Part shown: piece after piece, positions 55,440 through 64,000 of the stretch
Numbering within the stretch: position 1 is the stretch's first letter
Layout of the letters: each line of letters starts with the position of its first letter
Assembly: GCA_004802725.1 (NCBI GenBank)
Contig: SGPM01000035.1
Span: 1 to 64,000 of the forward strand
Direction of reading: 5' to 3'
Source: Antrodiella citrinella
Taxonomy: Eukaryota; Basidiomycota; Agaricomycetes; Polyporales; Steccherinaceae
DNA length: 64,000 nucleotides
Translations under genes and position numbers: made by a program
The notes under the pieces: model-generated
Databases searched by the model: none
The model's input: only the letters and a program-made list of their open reading frames with translations
What the model was told of the DNA's origin: nothing

Positions 55440-56072
55440 AACTTGCAGTCCATGTCGTCCAATACATCAGAATCTTCAAATCTATCTGACACACCTTTAT
55501 CACCTTTGGAAGTCGAAAATGGGACTTCAACGATGTCAAAACAAGCAACGAGATGTGGCGAGAACTGAAGGCGCGTGCAGATGCTGGAGACGTGCGTACC
55601 CTCAGTTCATTCTATCCTGAATACTTATCTTACTCGCGGTTTGCAGTCCAGTGTAGAATTCATGATCTCTCATTGACCCAAGCTCAAGCTGCCTTCGAAG
55701 TACAATCCCTTTCAGAGGCCACACTCCAACCCGGAGAACATTCGCCTCTGGTACTTCGGATTCGGCGTCACTCCCACTCAGCTTGCCAAAATATGGCAGA
55801 AATATCGTTACGCAGAGAAACCTCCCACAACAATCGTCAATGCCCTCAAATATCACCTCAAGTTTCTCAAATGGCTGCAGGCCAAGCTGGAGTACCCTAG
55901 TATGCTATGGCTACCTTCCCCACCCCCAACTATCCATTCGTTATCTCGCTGTACGATAACCGACAAGGAGCGAAGTACACGCGAGGACGTGAGGAAGACT
56001 TGATTCGGAAATTGAAGGATCTGCTGGAGACTGATATGCCTCCGCTGTGGTTTCGCTCGGACGATCACTGAT
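55440..56072 (+). pseudogene. Copy 2 of the unrecognised multi-copy family, with frame changes
   Basis: Blocks in order: MSSNTSESSNLS..., LEVE(K)WDFNDVKTSNEMWRELKARADAGD, DPKLKLPSKYNPFQRPHSNP, IRLWYFGFGVTPTQLAKIWQKY, PPTTIVNALKYHLKFLKWLQAKLEYP, then NYPFVISLYDNRQGAKYTRGREEDLIRK and PPLWFRSDDH with a stop (56069-56071). One-base shifts are needed near 55520 and before NYPFV (near 55900). A possible intron follows ADAGD. It is the fullest copy, and its inverted partner lies at 51990-52660. Confidence 0.6.
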
Positions 56073-56639
56073 TTGTGTTACGAGTGAAGGTGTGTTTTCA
56101 CACCAATGCTCTTTGCCTCCTCCTCCACTTATTGAATTTTTAATCGCAGAATCTGCCTCAGGCTCTGTTGGGTCATAGGTACCTAGCAACCTTTGTCGTC
56201 CTCGGTGCCTTCGCATTCCATGTCAAGTGTCTGATTCGTCGGACAGGACAGGACAAGACAGGATTATTTATTATCTCTACCTCGGAGTCTGCTCCGATCC
56301 ATGCTGCCCTTCATGCATCTCCCATGTCTCCCGCCGCGTCGACATCATCACAAATCATCTTGTTTCATTCTGTACAAATTGGTCGTTGTCGTATTCTATA
56401 TTCTTAGTGTCATATGCTTCGGTTCACGCTCGCATGCTTATGACACTCTAGCGCAATGGCGTGAAAGTTTATTAGTTGTGTGAGGAAATGAGTCTTTGCA
56501 TCCCTTCGCTCATGCTTCACAACCACTTGTATCTGAGCTACATGAGAGTCCGGTTTTCAGCTTTCCTGTCGTCGTGGACTCGTGGCTCTACTCAGGCTGG
56601 CTCAGGCCGAGTTAGAGTCCACGAGCAATTCTGACACTC

Positions 56640-57025
56640 CTTTGTTAGCTGAGAAGGTGTCACCAAGGGATGCCAACGATATCGAGGCAAACAACGAGAT
56701 GACTCGGAGCTGAAGACGCGCGCAGAAGCTTTTTTTTTTTTTAAAAATTTAGCCGGATCCCCGTCAATGGGGCCGGAAATTTCTATCCCGCATACGAAAT
56801 GTACATGGCGCGGTCGCGCAGAAGCTGGAGACTGTTGTAAGCTCCATGAGAGCTCGGACTCGGATGAGAGCCAAGTATCTGGCTTCCCTTGTCGTTGTGG
56901 CTCTACATATAACCGACAAGGACGAGGAACGAAAGGAAAAGTTAATTCGGAAACTGCAAGAGCTGTTGGAATCTGACATGTCCCCGCGAAGATTTCGCTC
57001 TGATGCCAATGGGTACCGGTACTAA
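56640..57025 (+). pseudogene. Copy 3 fragment of the same family
   Basis: A 5' remnant resembling the EMWRELKxRA segment (about 56680-56725) precedes a T-run and then the family's C-terminal end: DKDEERKEKLIRKLQELLES-DMSPRRFRSDANGYRY with stop. The middle of the gene is missing. Confidence 0.5.
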
Positions 57026-57786
57026 ATTGTCCTTCAACTGGCCAGAGGTATATTTTCACCAATGCTTTGTCGAAGATTCTGTCACTAATCACTCTGTTGC
57101 ACAGTAATTGAACTGAGTCTGCTCCAAGACACACGTGCTACTGTATACTATCCTTCTGCATGGAAAGTGAACACGATATCGATTCCGTTCAACATACATA
57201 GCACTCAGCTTGTGTTTCCTCATCTTCGTGTGAGAAGCTATACTAACTATGACATCAGACATATTCCGTTCTCGTCGGATGTAGTGCTAGTGCCACCGTA
57301 ATACCCGACCAGTACTGCCATCCAGTGCATGGAGGGCGCTATGCCGAAATTTTGCTTCATTTCGCGCTGATGAGGCTCGCGGAACGAGTTATCACCTGGT
57401 GACCGGTGAGCGGCCTCTCCTCTCCTCTTAAAAATATTCTCTCGGGCTGCGCCTCTTTCGTCAAGTACTGAATGACTCGCAGGACTATCCATGAGGATGC
57501 CATGCACCACACTTGTGCTGCACGAAGTCCTCATCGTGTCGGATATCCGAACTCAGTCATCTACTTGCAACGCGGTGATCACTGACCTGGACCAGGGTTA
57601 CGCACCCCTGCCGCCTGCGAGAAATCGTCACGGTGAAATTTGGATAAAGTTACAGTTCGGGCGTCCGTCGTCAAACAAAACCACTCATTTGCGGTGTGCT
57701 CGCCCCGCGTGGCTCATTCTACTTTTATCTTCTCTTGGAGCCTCCACGACTTTTCGCATCGTTTTTGACCCCTTTCTATCTTCTGA
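57026..57786. other. Intergenic, no gene accepted
   Basis: About 0.76 kb upstream of the membrane-protein gene. A 95-codon frame on the minus strand (57247-57534) was not accepted. Confidence 0.45.
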
Positions 57787-58956
57787 ATGACTACCACAAT
57801 CGCGTTTGTGAACTGGGCGAGCCCGCAGATTGCGTACAGCGGCAATTGGTCCACGTACGGCGGTTCACAGCACAAAGGAACACCTGCTGCTGGCTCATCC
57901 TTCAAGTTTGACTTCAACGGTACGTCTTTTAGACCTCGGGTTCTATATATGGCTGAACTCTACTCTCGCAAGGCTCGCAAGTGTGGGTAGCAGGGACGCT
58001 GTATCCTCTCCAGGGTAATCCCCCATGGGCCGTTACCTTCACCGTCGATGGACAAGCACCTACAGAACTCCTCACAGGACCAGACGTATCCTCTGACCAA
58101 GTAAATGTCGGACTATGGGGATCCAAGACTCTCTCGTCCAACGCACAGCACCAGGTTGTAGTGGAAGTGACCTCTGCGACAGCAAACTCTCCTTTTCTGT
58201 TCGACGAAATTCTCTTTCTTCCCTTTGATCCGACACCGACCAGCACGCCAAGCGAAGTGACGTACAGCGCAACCTCGTTGCCTGTAGTCACTGTCACGGT
58301 CTCCGCAGTACCGGATGGGAAGGGTGTACCAACAGGCGCGATTGTAGGAGGTGTGGTGGCTGGGTTGACGTTATTGGCGGTTGCGGGTATATTGGTGTTC
58401 TTTTGCCTCCGGAGGCGGAGACAGGGAAAGGCGTATTTCTATGACACTGCAGATGCGGCAGAGTTGTTGAACGACGAACCTCAACGTGAGTAGTTTTGTT
58501 CTCCAGATTACGCGAGTTGCAGGCTGCTGAAGGCTATGCCATGACATAGCTTTGAAGACGTATACGGACGATCATAGACTTCCGCTAAACCCAACGGTCT
58601 CATCATACGGCGTGCCGATGACTGCGTACTCTCAATCAGAATACTCGCAATCATCCTACACACCATCCGCCGTACATCCAACCTCTCCCGAACCAAGTCC
58701 TAGTTCTTTCAGTGGCGGGCGCGTTGTTAGCGTCGCAGGATCAAACCCGCCGCACGCTATCACACCCTATCAGCCATCTCTCTCGTCTTCCACCGGCGGT
58801 GCGAGAAGTAAAGCGGCAGAAGCTGGACTGCTATCGGTAGCGCCGCAGCCGCAGGCCACTTTCCATGCTGATTCCGGAATCCGATTCACCGACGAGCCGA
58901 CTGCGTCCGGGTCTGGCGTGCCAACAGACGTTCCGCCAAGTTATACCCCAAACTGA
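57787..58956 (+). CDS. Single-pass membrane protein with extracellular beta-type domain and Ser/Pro-rich cytoplasmic tail
   Basis: An N-terminal beta-rich ectodomain (MTTTIAFVNWASPQIAYSGN ... WVAGTLYPLQGNPPWAVTFTVDGQ, NAQHQVVVEVTS) precedes a Ser/Thr stem. A transmembrane helix follows (GAIVGGVVAGLTLLAVAGIL-VFFC, near residue 160), then stop-transfer RRRR and a cytoplasmic tail of about 170 residues rich in Ser/Pro/Tyr (TAYSQSEYSQSS, PSYTPN end). Three exons; the first intron (GTACGT donor at about 57917) and the second (GTGAGT after DEPQ) are GT-AG. This architecture is very common and multi-copy in Agaricomycetes, with no known function. No clear signal peptide precedes the ectodomain, so an upstream exon may be missing. 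Confidence 0.75.
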
Positions 58957-59359
58957 AAAGTGGCGAGGAGACTTTTTCTTTTTCTCCGAGATGGGCTTCT
59001 TATATGGACTTCATATACTCTAGCTGGTGTGCAGCATCCTTTGTATATTCATCTGTTGAGTTTGGACATTCTACTCTGTAAATGCACGGACTCGAGTTTT
59101 GTTGTTGAACAGTGATCCTTTGCCACGTCTTTAATCTTACTTATTATATGTACATCTAACAATGGCACATTCTGGCGTAGGTATATGAGAAAGAGTAGTG
59201 TGTAAGTACAAAGAGTCCAAAAGAAGGGCATGCGCCTAAACTACATACACTTCACGTCTGACAGTATGGCAGTGTCCCTCGTGCAACCTCCCACTCGCAT
59301 GAAATCGTGTCCAGCCTCGACCACGATTTGATCTTGAGTATCAGACAGTATGCTGTCTC
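58957..59359. other. Intergenic, no gene recognised
   Basis: 3' flanks of two convergent genes; a few short frames only. Confidence 0.4.
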
Positions 59360-61290
59360 TCAAACCTCGACATAACCGGGATTCACATTTTCCCAAATGA
59401 CACTAGGATCGCCAAATAAATCTTCGTCTGGCGTGAGGTATACCTGCATCACGCTGATCGTGTTTTTCCCGGCGAGCCATCTAAAACGGAACGTGAACGC
59501 GACCGACGACACGCCTGGTGGTGGACCACCGAGATACTTCCCTAGCTCTGGCCTTGGCCTGTGTGGGTCGGTGCACGTGTCCACCTGGTGCCGAATCCAA
59601 TGCATGCGATGCACGGTGAAAGGATGCTCTAGCAATTGGGGTGCGACATTTTCTATTATGAGAGTGTCGAGGACGAGGCCGGTGTTGAAACGCGCTCGGA
59701 GGATAAGTAAGAGCGACACGATCTCGTCCCCGAGCTCGTACGCGTCACTCGACTATGCTTCAAGGAGCACGAGATCCCTGATCCGAGAAAATACAACCTA
59801 ACGCATTTCGGAGGAAGTTCAGACTAGGGTCCAACTCCGAAGCCACGCCGGACAGCAGAGGCATCTTGTCAAAATAGTAGGTGTACGCATTGAACAGAAA
59901 CACTTCATAGCTAGCGAAGACCGTCTCGACTCCCGACAGCGGCAAGAACGAAAAGACGTGATCAAGATAGACTTTGTCTGAGAAATCATCACCAAAGCGC
60001 GCGAGGGAGATCGTGAGACTGCCAGGAATGGATTGCCATCCAAATTCTCCATGGGCATCATGGACATTGCGTGCCACCTTCGCTGACCTCATTAACAGAA
60101 CGAACGCAGGACCAGAGGTACAGCCGTGCGCTGTTGCCGGCAAACAGGTAGTTCGACCCAACTACCATAGCAGCACTCCGTGGCAATGGACGGGTCTGTC
60201 CACCAATAACTGTAGGGCCAGAAAATCTCGACAAGACGGATCGAGTGATAGGAGCCAGCAGGTCTCCAAGAGGATGTTGGGCTCCATCCGCTCCTTTATC
60301 CCCGAAGCACAGAAGTTCCATCGTGACCGATGCAGGCACGACAAAGCGATCAAGAATGAAAGGAAGTGCATACGAGGGAAATGAGAGACGCAGATACCTC
60401 AGGCAAGGAAGTGTGACGAGATCCTTCGGCCCATTATTACAGTATGGACCCAATCCGCGTTCGTCCACCAAAATTAAGTTGACCAGTGTAGGAATGCGCC
60501 GGATGGGGTCCAAAAGCGAAGGGAGTTGTCCACATATCGTTCCTTGAATATTCACATCTGTCAAATGAGGCGAGAGGTATTTATGGAGCGAGGTGGAAAT
60601 GGTAAAGTGGTAATCGACAAATGCGACCTCCCGGAGGTCCGGCATCTCGCACTGGTCCAAGATCGTCGGGAGTGGCTTGACATTCTCGCCATGTACAGGA
60701 TTGCTGAATGTGAGGGACGTGAACCATGGCGCGATATGGGGGATCAAATCAGACGCGTGAGGAAAAACGTCGCAGCACACGGCGAGCTCGAGCTCTCTTG
60801 TACGGTAGATCATGCTCTCCCATAATCGACTTCAGAACCTCGAGTCTCTCGGTATCTTCAAAAGAGAAGGAAGAGGCCCAGTGCACCGATAAGGGTCCTT
60901 TTTTGGAGCGAGAGATGAGGTAGGGAATGAACTTCGGACGCGACGTGTAGATTGTTGCCCAGTATGCCGGAATGCGGAGTGCAACTTCTCGCCACAGTCG
61001 ACAGACTTGCGGCAATTTGTGCAAAACAAATAGTTCCTGACGCTGAAATTTAATGTCATAGACAGGGGACCAGAGCTCACTTCCCCCTCCATCATCGTCC
61101 TTCAAGTTCTCGGTGCAGCCTTCAGCAAAAGGGTAGTCGTCCACAAAGGGAACGTCTGCTGTCGGCAGACAATGCATGAAAATATCGGACACGAGCTGCA
61201 GACGAAAGATAGGTCCAACCGGCTTCTTCTGCCAGACACTGGGGTGACCTGGATGGAATAGGCATATCGCCTGGTATGTTCTGTAGATGC
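59360..61290 (-). pseudogene. Frameshifted paralogue of the F-box protein at 46.6-48.5 kb
   Basis: Open segments in different frames line up in order with the intact F-box gene: PVGPIFRLQLVSDIFMHCLP (the LP of the F-box start is missing), LPQVCRLWREVALRIPAYWATIYTSR, then after a shift RTRELELAVC, PWFTSLTFSNPVHGE, SVLSRFSGPTVIGG, RPLPRSAAMVVG, then HGEFGWQSIPGSLTISLARFG, and finally DEIVSLLLILRARFNTGLVLDTL. Frame changes are needed near 60800, near 60058 and near 59755, where a stop also occurs. None has convincing splice sites. Degraded F-box copy. Confidence 0.7.
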
Positions 61291-61618
61291 CATTCAGTGA
61301 AATATGCTACAAGCACAACGCGTTTGCACTTACTGACCCCGGTATTCATGTAGAGAACGGCCAGACCAACGACGTCTGGGACCAGCAGAGAATGTAGTGC
61401 GTAAGGAAGAGATAGAAGTCATCGCGAGCCAGTCCTCTTATTTGTGTGGCCACCACAGTGATGGTCAAGTGCAAGTCGAGTGCAAGAGGCCTTTGTATGT
61501 TTGGCGCGCCTCCAACCTTACTGAGCTACTTCCACAACATTTTGATTTTCCGCACTGCTCTCAACCCATACTTCCAGAGATATACTGTAAACTTGAAGAT
61601 TGTGCGACGAGCCCTCGT
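61291..61618. other. Intergenic: upstream region of the PITH gene
   Basis: About 330 bp between the F-box remnant and the PITH-protein start. No gene is recognised. Confidence 0.4.
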
Positions 61619-62483
61619 ATGTCGAACTTGAACAATACTCCATCAAACTCTGCGCCTTCAAACGCCTCAGAGGTTGAAGGAACCGATCTGCTGAACCTCT
61701 ACGGGTTCATAGACAAGCATAAGTGAGTCTGCTGTCCTTTGAACCACGTCGCGATAGCCGTAACGAGCGGAAGTGTGCATGGATTGAATTTGACCGTACC
61801 AGAAGATGCACAAGCCATCATCAAGCCTTGGGAGGAGAGAGATGATACCACGCAAATGGCGGAATCGGGAGTCGACGATCAGGTGTGTCCGAGGATCGTC
61901 TGACCACTTCTAATGATGATGCTCACGACGTTCGAGGAATTCAGGCTATCATACATGTCCCCTTCTCGCAGAACGTACGTGTGAAGTCGGTCCTGATGAA
62001 GTTAGGTATGTCTTCCGACACATGATGCGTCCTTTGACGTAGCTCATGCACCGCCCTAGGTCGAGGGGAAGTCGCGCCTCGGCATCTACGAATATACGCC
62101 AACCATACCAATATCGTCGACTTTGCTGAAGCAGAAGAATTGACTCCCAACCTGAACATCAGCTTGCTCGAGGGCGAGTCCGGTGTAACAGAGTACCCTC
62201 TGCGAGCCGCCTCTTTTGCCAATGTACACGCCCTGTCGCTATTCTTCGTGAGTTCTCTTCGGTAGTGAACTGTACTTCACCACTGATGTCGTTGCGTCGA
62301 CAGAGCGACTCTGTTGGAGGCGACTCTATACGACTGTATTATCTGGGCTTCCGGGGAGACAGCAAGTCACTGCGACGGGATGCGAATTCCAAACTCGAAA
62401 TCCCCGCCGCGAACACTGCCGATGAGAAGCTGATAGACAGACTGACCGAGAGGGCCGCAGGGCAACAGACAACTGCACGATGA
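61619..62483 (+). CDS. PITH-domain protein (PITHD1-like)
   Basis: The start MSNLNNTPSNSAPSNASEVEG precedes TDLLNLYGFIDKHK|VHGLNLTVPEDAQAIIKPWEER, the beginning of the PITH domain (proteasome-interacting thioredoxin C-terminal type). It continues IIHVPFSQNVRVKSVLMKL|GRGEVAPRHLRIYANHTNIVDFAEAEE, ALSLFF|SDSVGGDSIRLYYLGFRGDSK, all family hallmarks. No thioredoxin domain is attached, so it resembles PITHD1 rather than thioredoxin-like TXNL1. The role is linked to the proteasome and redox control by family only. There are five short exons, all with GT-AG borders. The stop is at 62481-62483. Confidence 0.9.
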
Positions 62484-62602
62484 GTTTGATTATATTTGTA
62501 TTCTTTCCTCGAAGCATCTGTTACAACCTGTTACAACAGAATAGATGTACACGTTTCCTTCCCCATTTGTTATTTACTGCTAGATCGTCGCGCGACACGG
62601 GC

Positions 62603-63183
62603 TTAGTTCTTGCCAAAGATAATCCCGAAGTGAGTTGACTTGAAGCTGTTATGGAATATGCAGTAAGTATGATCCATGTGACCGTTATAAAATTAGGCGT
62701 ACCCAATGTTCGCATTGCCGGGGTCAATGAAGGTACTGGATGAGGGTGTGATCAGACGGAAATCAAACTAGATGCGAGCCAAGACACGTACATGTACGCT
62801 CGGTCGTGAGGGACACTCAGCTTCTCCCCGAAATATGCAAATAGCTTCTGGCTGTAAGTCTCATTGGCCTCGGGATTGATGTTGCCCAAGCTCGTCTGTA
62901 CGATTCTTCACTATAACGCAACGCACATGAAAGGCATGCACACTCACGATGTTGAGAATGAAGGCGGGATCAAACGTTCCTGCGAACGTCAAGGTCTCAT
63001 TGTAGGTGTAGCTTGTTGAGATGGACGGGAGCGGTTTTCCCAACAGGTCCGCTGCTAACTGGTAACACGATTTAGTATCTCCGTCTATCAACAGATCCTC
63101 TGTGTACTCACTTTGGCAAAGTCTGCCATGAGCTCCTTCGGGTTTGCAACCTTGACATTCGTCTTCAATTCAAGAGTGGGCAT
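62603..63183 (-). CDS. Macrophage migration inhibitory factor (MIF)-type tautomerase
   Basis: The assembled protein of about 115 residues starts MPTLELKTNVKVANPKELMADFAK|LAADLLGKPLPSISTSYTYNETLTFAGTFDPAFILNI, then TSLGNINPEANETYSQKLFAYFGEKLSVPHDRAYM, TFIDPGNANIG|FKSTHFGIIFGKN. The catalytic Pro1 (after Met removal) and the typical SYTYNETLTFAGTFDPA and IFG motifs are conserved. MIF family proteins are keto-enol (phenylpyruvate/dopachrome) tautomerases. Four exons; the last intron (GTACGC...AACAG) is supported by the perfect family-like C terminus. No secretion signal. The biological role in the fungus is unknown. Confidence 0.93.
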
Positions 63184-63598
63184 GATGAGATGGTGGTAAT
63201 GGATCAAGGTCAAACAGCGGTTCGGACTGCATTGGGCCCGGGCAGTATATATGTTCCAGGGATTCCACAATGAACACATGCTCTTACTCCTGTCGACATT
63301 ATAAATCAACCTGAACGACTCTGTTTTATGATGAGTCATTTTATCGAGACTTCTAAGCAAATGTACTTTGGTAAGACTCCTGGATATGTCATTCGATTCC
63401 CATACTTTGCTCATGTGCTCAATGGAATTGGGTTCGAAGCTGTGTTAACTTTTGAATCTCAGGATCGATTGCCAACTCTATCATCGTCCGACTGCATCGA
63501 TATCTACGTACAAGTATGCGCTCAGATGTGCGTGGTACGAGACATCAAAGTGCAGACTCACTTTCAAGATGTACGATCACACAGACTGACTAAGAAAA
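63184..63598. other. Intergenic, no gene recognised
   Basis: 415 bp between the MIF start and the 3' end of POP7. Confidence 0.4.
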
Positions 63599-64000
63599 TC
63601 ATGAGTCGTCCATGTCCACCTCTCGAACTACGATCTTCTGAGGGCCGTTGAAGGCCCCGTCCTTCTTTGTACCTTTTACTTGCTTCCCAGGAGGTTTGGG
63701 AGCGGCCTTGTTGGCGAAGCGATTCGCGTTCCGACCCTTGTTCTTGTTCTTTGTCTGCTTGAGGACCTCGTCCACGCCGTCCCCAATCTTGATGACGATA
63801 CTGAGTGTGGACTTGCCTCGGGTACGGTAAGAGATATCTTCATCCTCGTCTTCAGGTATAATTTCGTCCTGCACTTCAACCGTACCGGTGAGCACTTCGG
63901 TATGAATATCTTCCAGTGGGTGAGGCAAAATCGAGGGTAGCGAGACACTGAGCTGTAGCAGATGTGGAATGGCGGCACCCATGGCGTTCAAATGTAGCGT
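63599..64000 (-). CDS. POP7: RNase P/MRP subunit POP7 (Rpp20, Alba fold), 5' end outside the window
   Basis: The open frame enters from the right edge with TLHLNAMGAAIPHLLQLSVSLP, then TGTVEVQDEIIPEDEDEDISYRTRGKSTLSIVIKIG and a Lys-rich tail ending VVREVDMDDS (stop 63601-63599). The LHLxAMGAAI, TGTVxVxDE and R-x-R-x-x-S-x-x-x-I-x-I pattern is that of POP7, which pairs with POP6 on the P3 RNA of RNase P and RNase MRP. Only the N terminus is missing; no intron is needed in the visible part. Confidence 0.88.
   Translation of the reverse strand, partial: TLHLNAMGAAIPHLLQLSVSLPSILPHPLEDIHTEVLTGTVEVQDEIIPEDEDEDISYRTRGKSTLSIVIKIGDGVDEVLKQTKNKNKGRNANRFANKAAPKPPGKQVKGTKKDGAFNGPQKIVVREVDMDDS

Noticed and set aside
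56592..57134. 180-codon minus-strand frame
   Set aside because: Antisense to copy 3 of the decayed family and crossing its T-run; no protein character.
1..64000. tRNA and rRNA genes, CRISPR arrays
   Set aside because: I looked for tRNA-like GTTCGA B-box contexts and for regular repeat-spacer arrays and saw none that held up; candidate GGTTCGAA words lie inside coding exons.

Overview
The window is nuclear DNA from a basidiomycete fungus, most likely an Agaricomycete. Genes are packed 100-1000 bp apart on both strands. They are split by many short GT-AG introns (about 50-75 nt), there are no operons, and several proteins belong to families I know from mushroom-forming fungi (DUF6593-like, probably DUF6697-like, PER1, multi-copy F-box proteins, single-pass membrane proteins with Ser/Pro-rich tails). 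I recognised no tRNA, rRNA, CRISPR array or intact transposon. All identities come from reading the sequence; no database search was run.

Layout. 0.9-6.1 kb: a secreted amidase with an apparent internal lesion (+), a tiny three-exon metallothionein (-), a small conserved hypothetical (+) and a proline iminopeptidase (-). 6.6-13.5 kb: one long minus-strand gene for an intersectin/Cin1-type endocytic scaffold (EH, coiled coil, WH2, two SH3, RhoGEF, PH). Its intron between the second SH3 and the RhoGEF part reads into an immediate stop if retained. 14.2-24.4 kb: inositol polyphosphate multikinase, a coiled-coil DUF6697-like protein, mitochondrial ribosomal protein S33 head-to-head with the SUV3 RNA helicase, a secreted proline-rich protein and a conserved hypothetical. 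25.3-31.1 kb: a P450-like protein, the NatC subunit MAK10/NAA35 and, head-to-head with it, mitochondrial tryptophanyl-tRNA synthetase.

31.5-35.6 kb: a tandem segmental duplication carrying two paralogous secreted repeat proteins with dibasic (RR) unit boundaries and His-rich tails. Promoter, 5'-UTR intron and 3' flank are duplicated along with the coding part. 36.1-36.35 kb: a small MITE-like inverted-repeat element. 37.5-51.6 kb: mostly housekeeping genes: RNA polymerase I subunit RPA34, glutamate 5-kinase, PRPP synthetase, a DUF6593-like protein, PER1 (GPI remodelling), an F-box protein, proteasome subunit beta-7/PRE4 and ornithine carbamoyltransferase.

52-64 kb: the head-to-head pair EMC4/IBA57 is flanked by inverted, decayed copies of an unrecognised gene family (three copies). 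These are followed by a single-pass membrane protein, a frameshifted paralogue of the F-box gene, a PITH-domain protein, a MIF-type tautomerase and, cut by the window end, the RNase P/MRP subunit POP7.

Themes: several head-to-head pairs join mitochondrial or translation-related genes, and glutamate 5-kinase and ornithine carbamoyltransferase both belong to proline/arginine metabolism. The most unusual content is the tandem Kex2-type repeat-protein pair, the possible intron-retention switch in the intersectin gene, and the small decayed multi-copy families around 52-61 kb.
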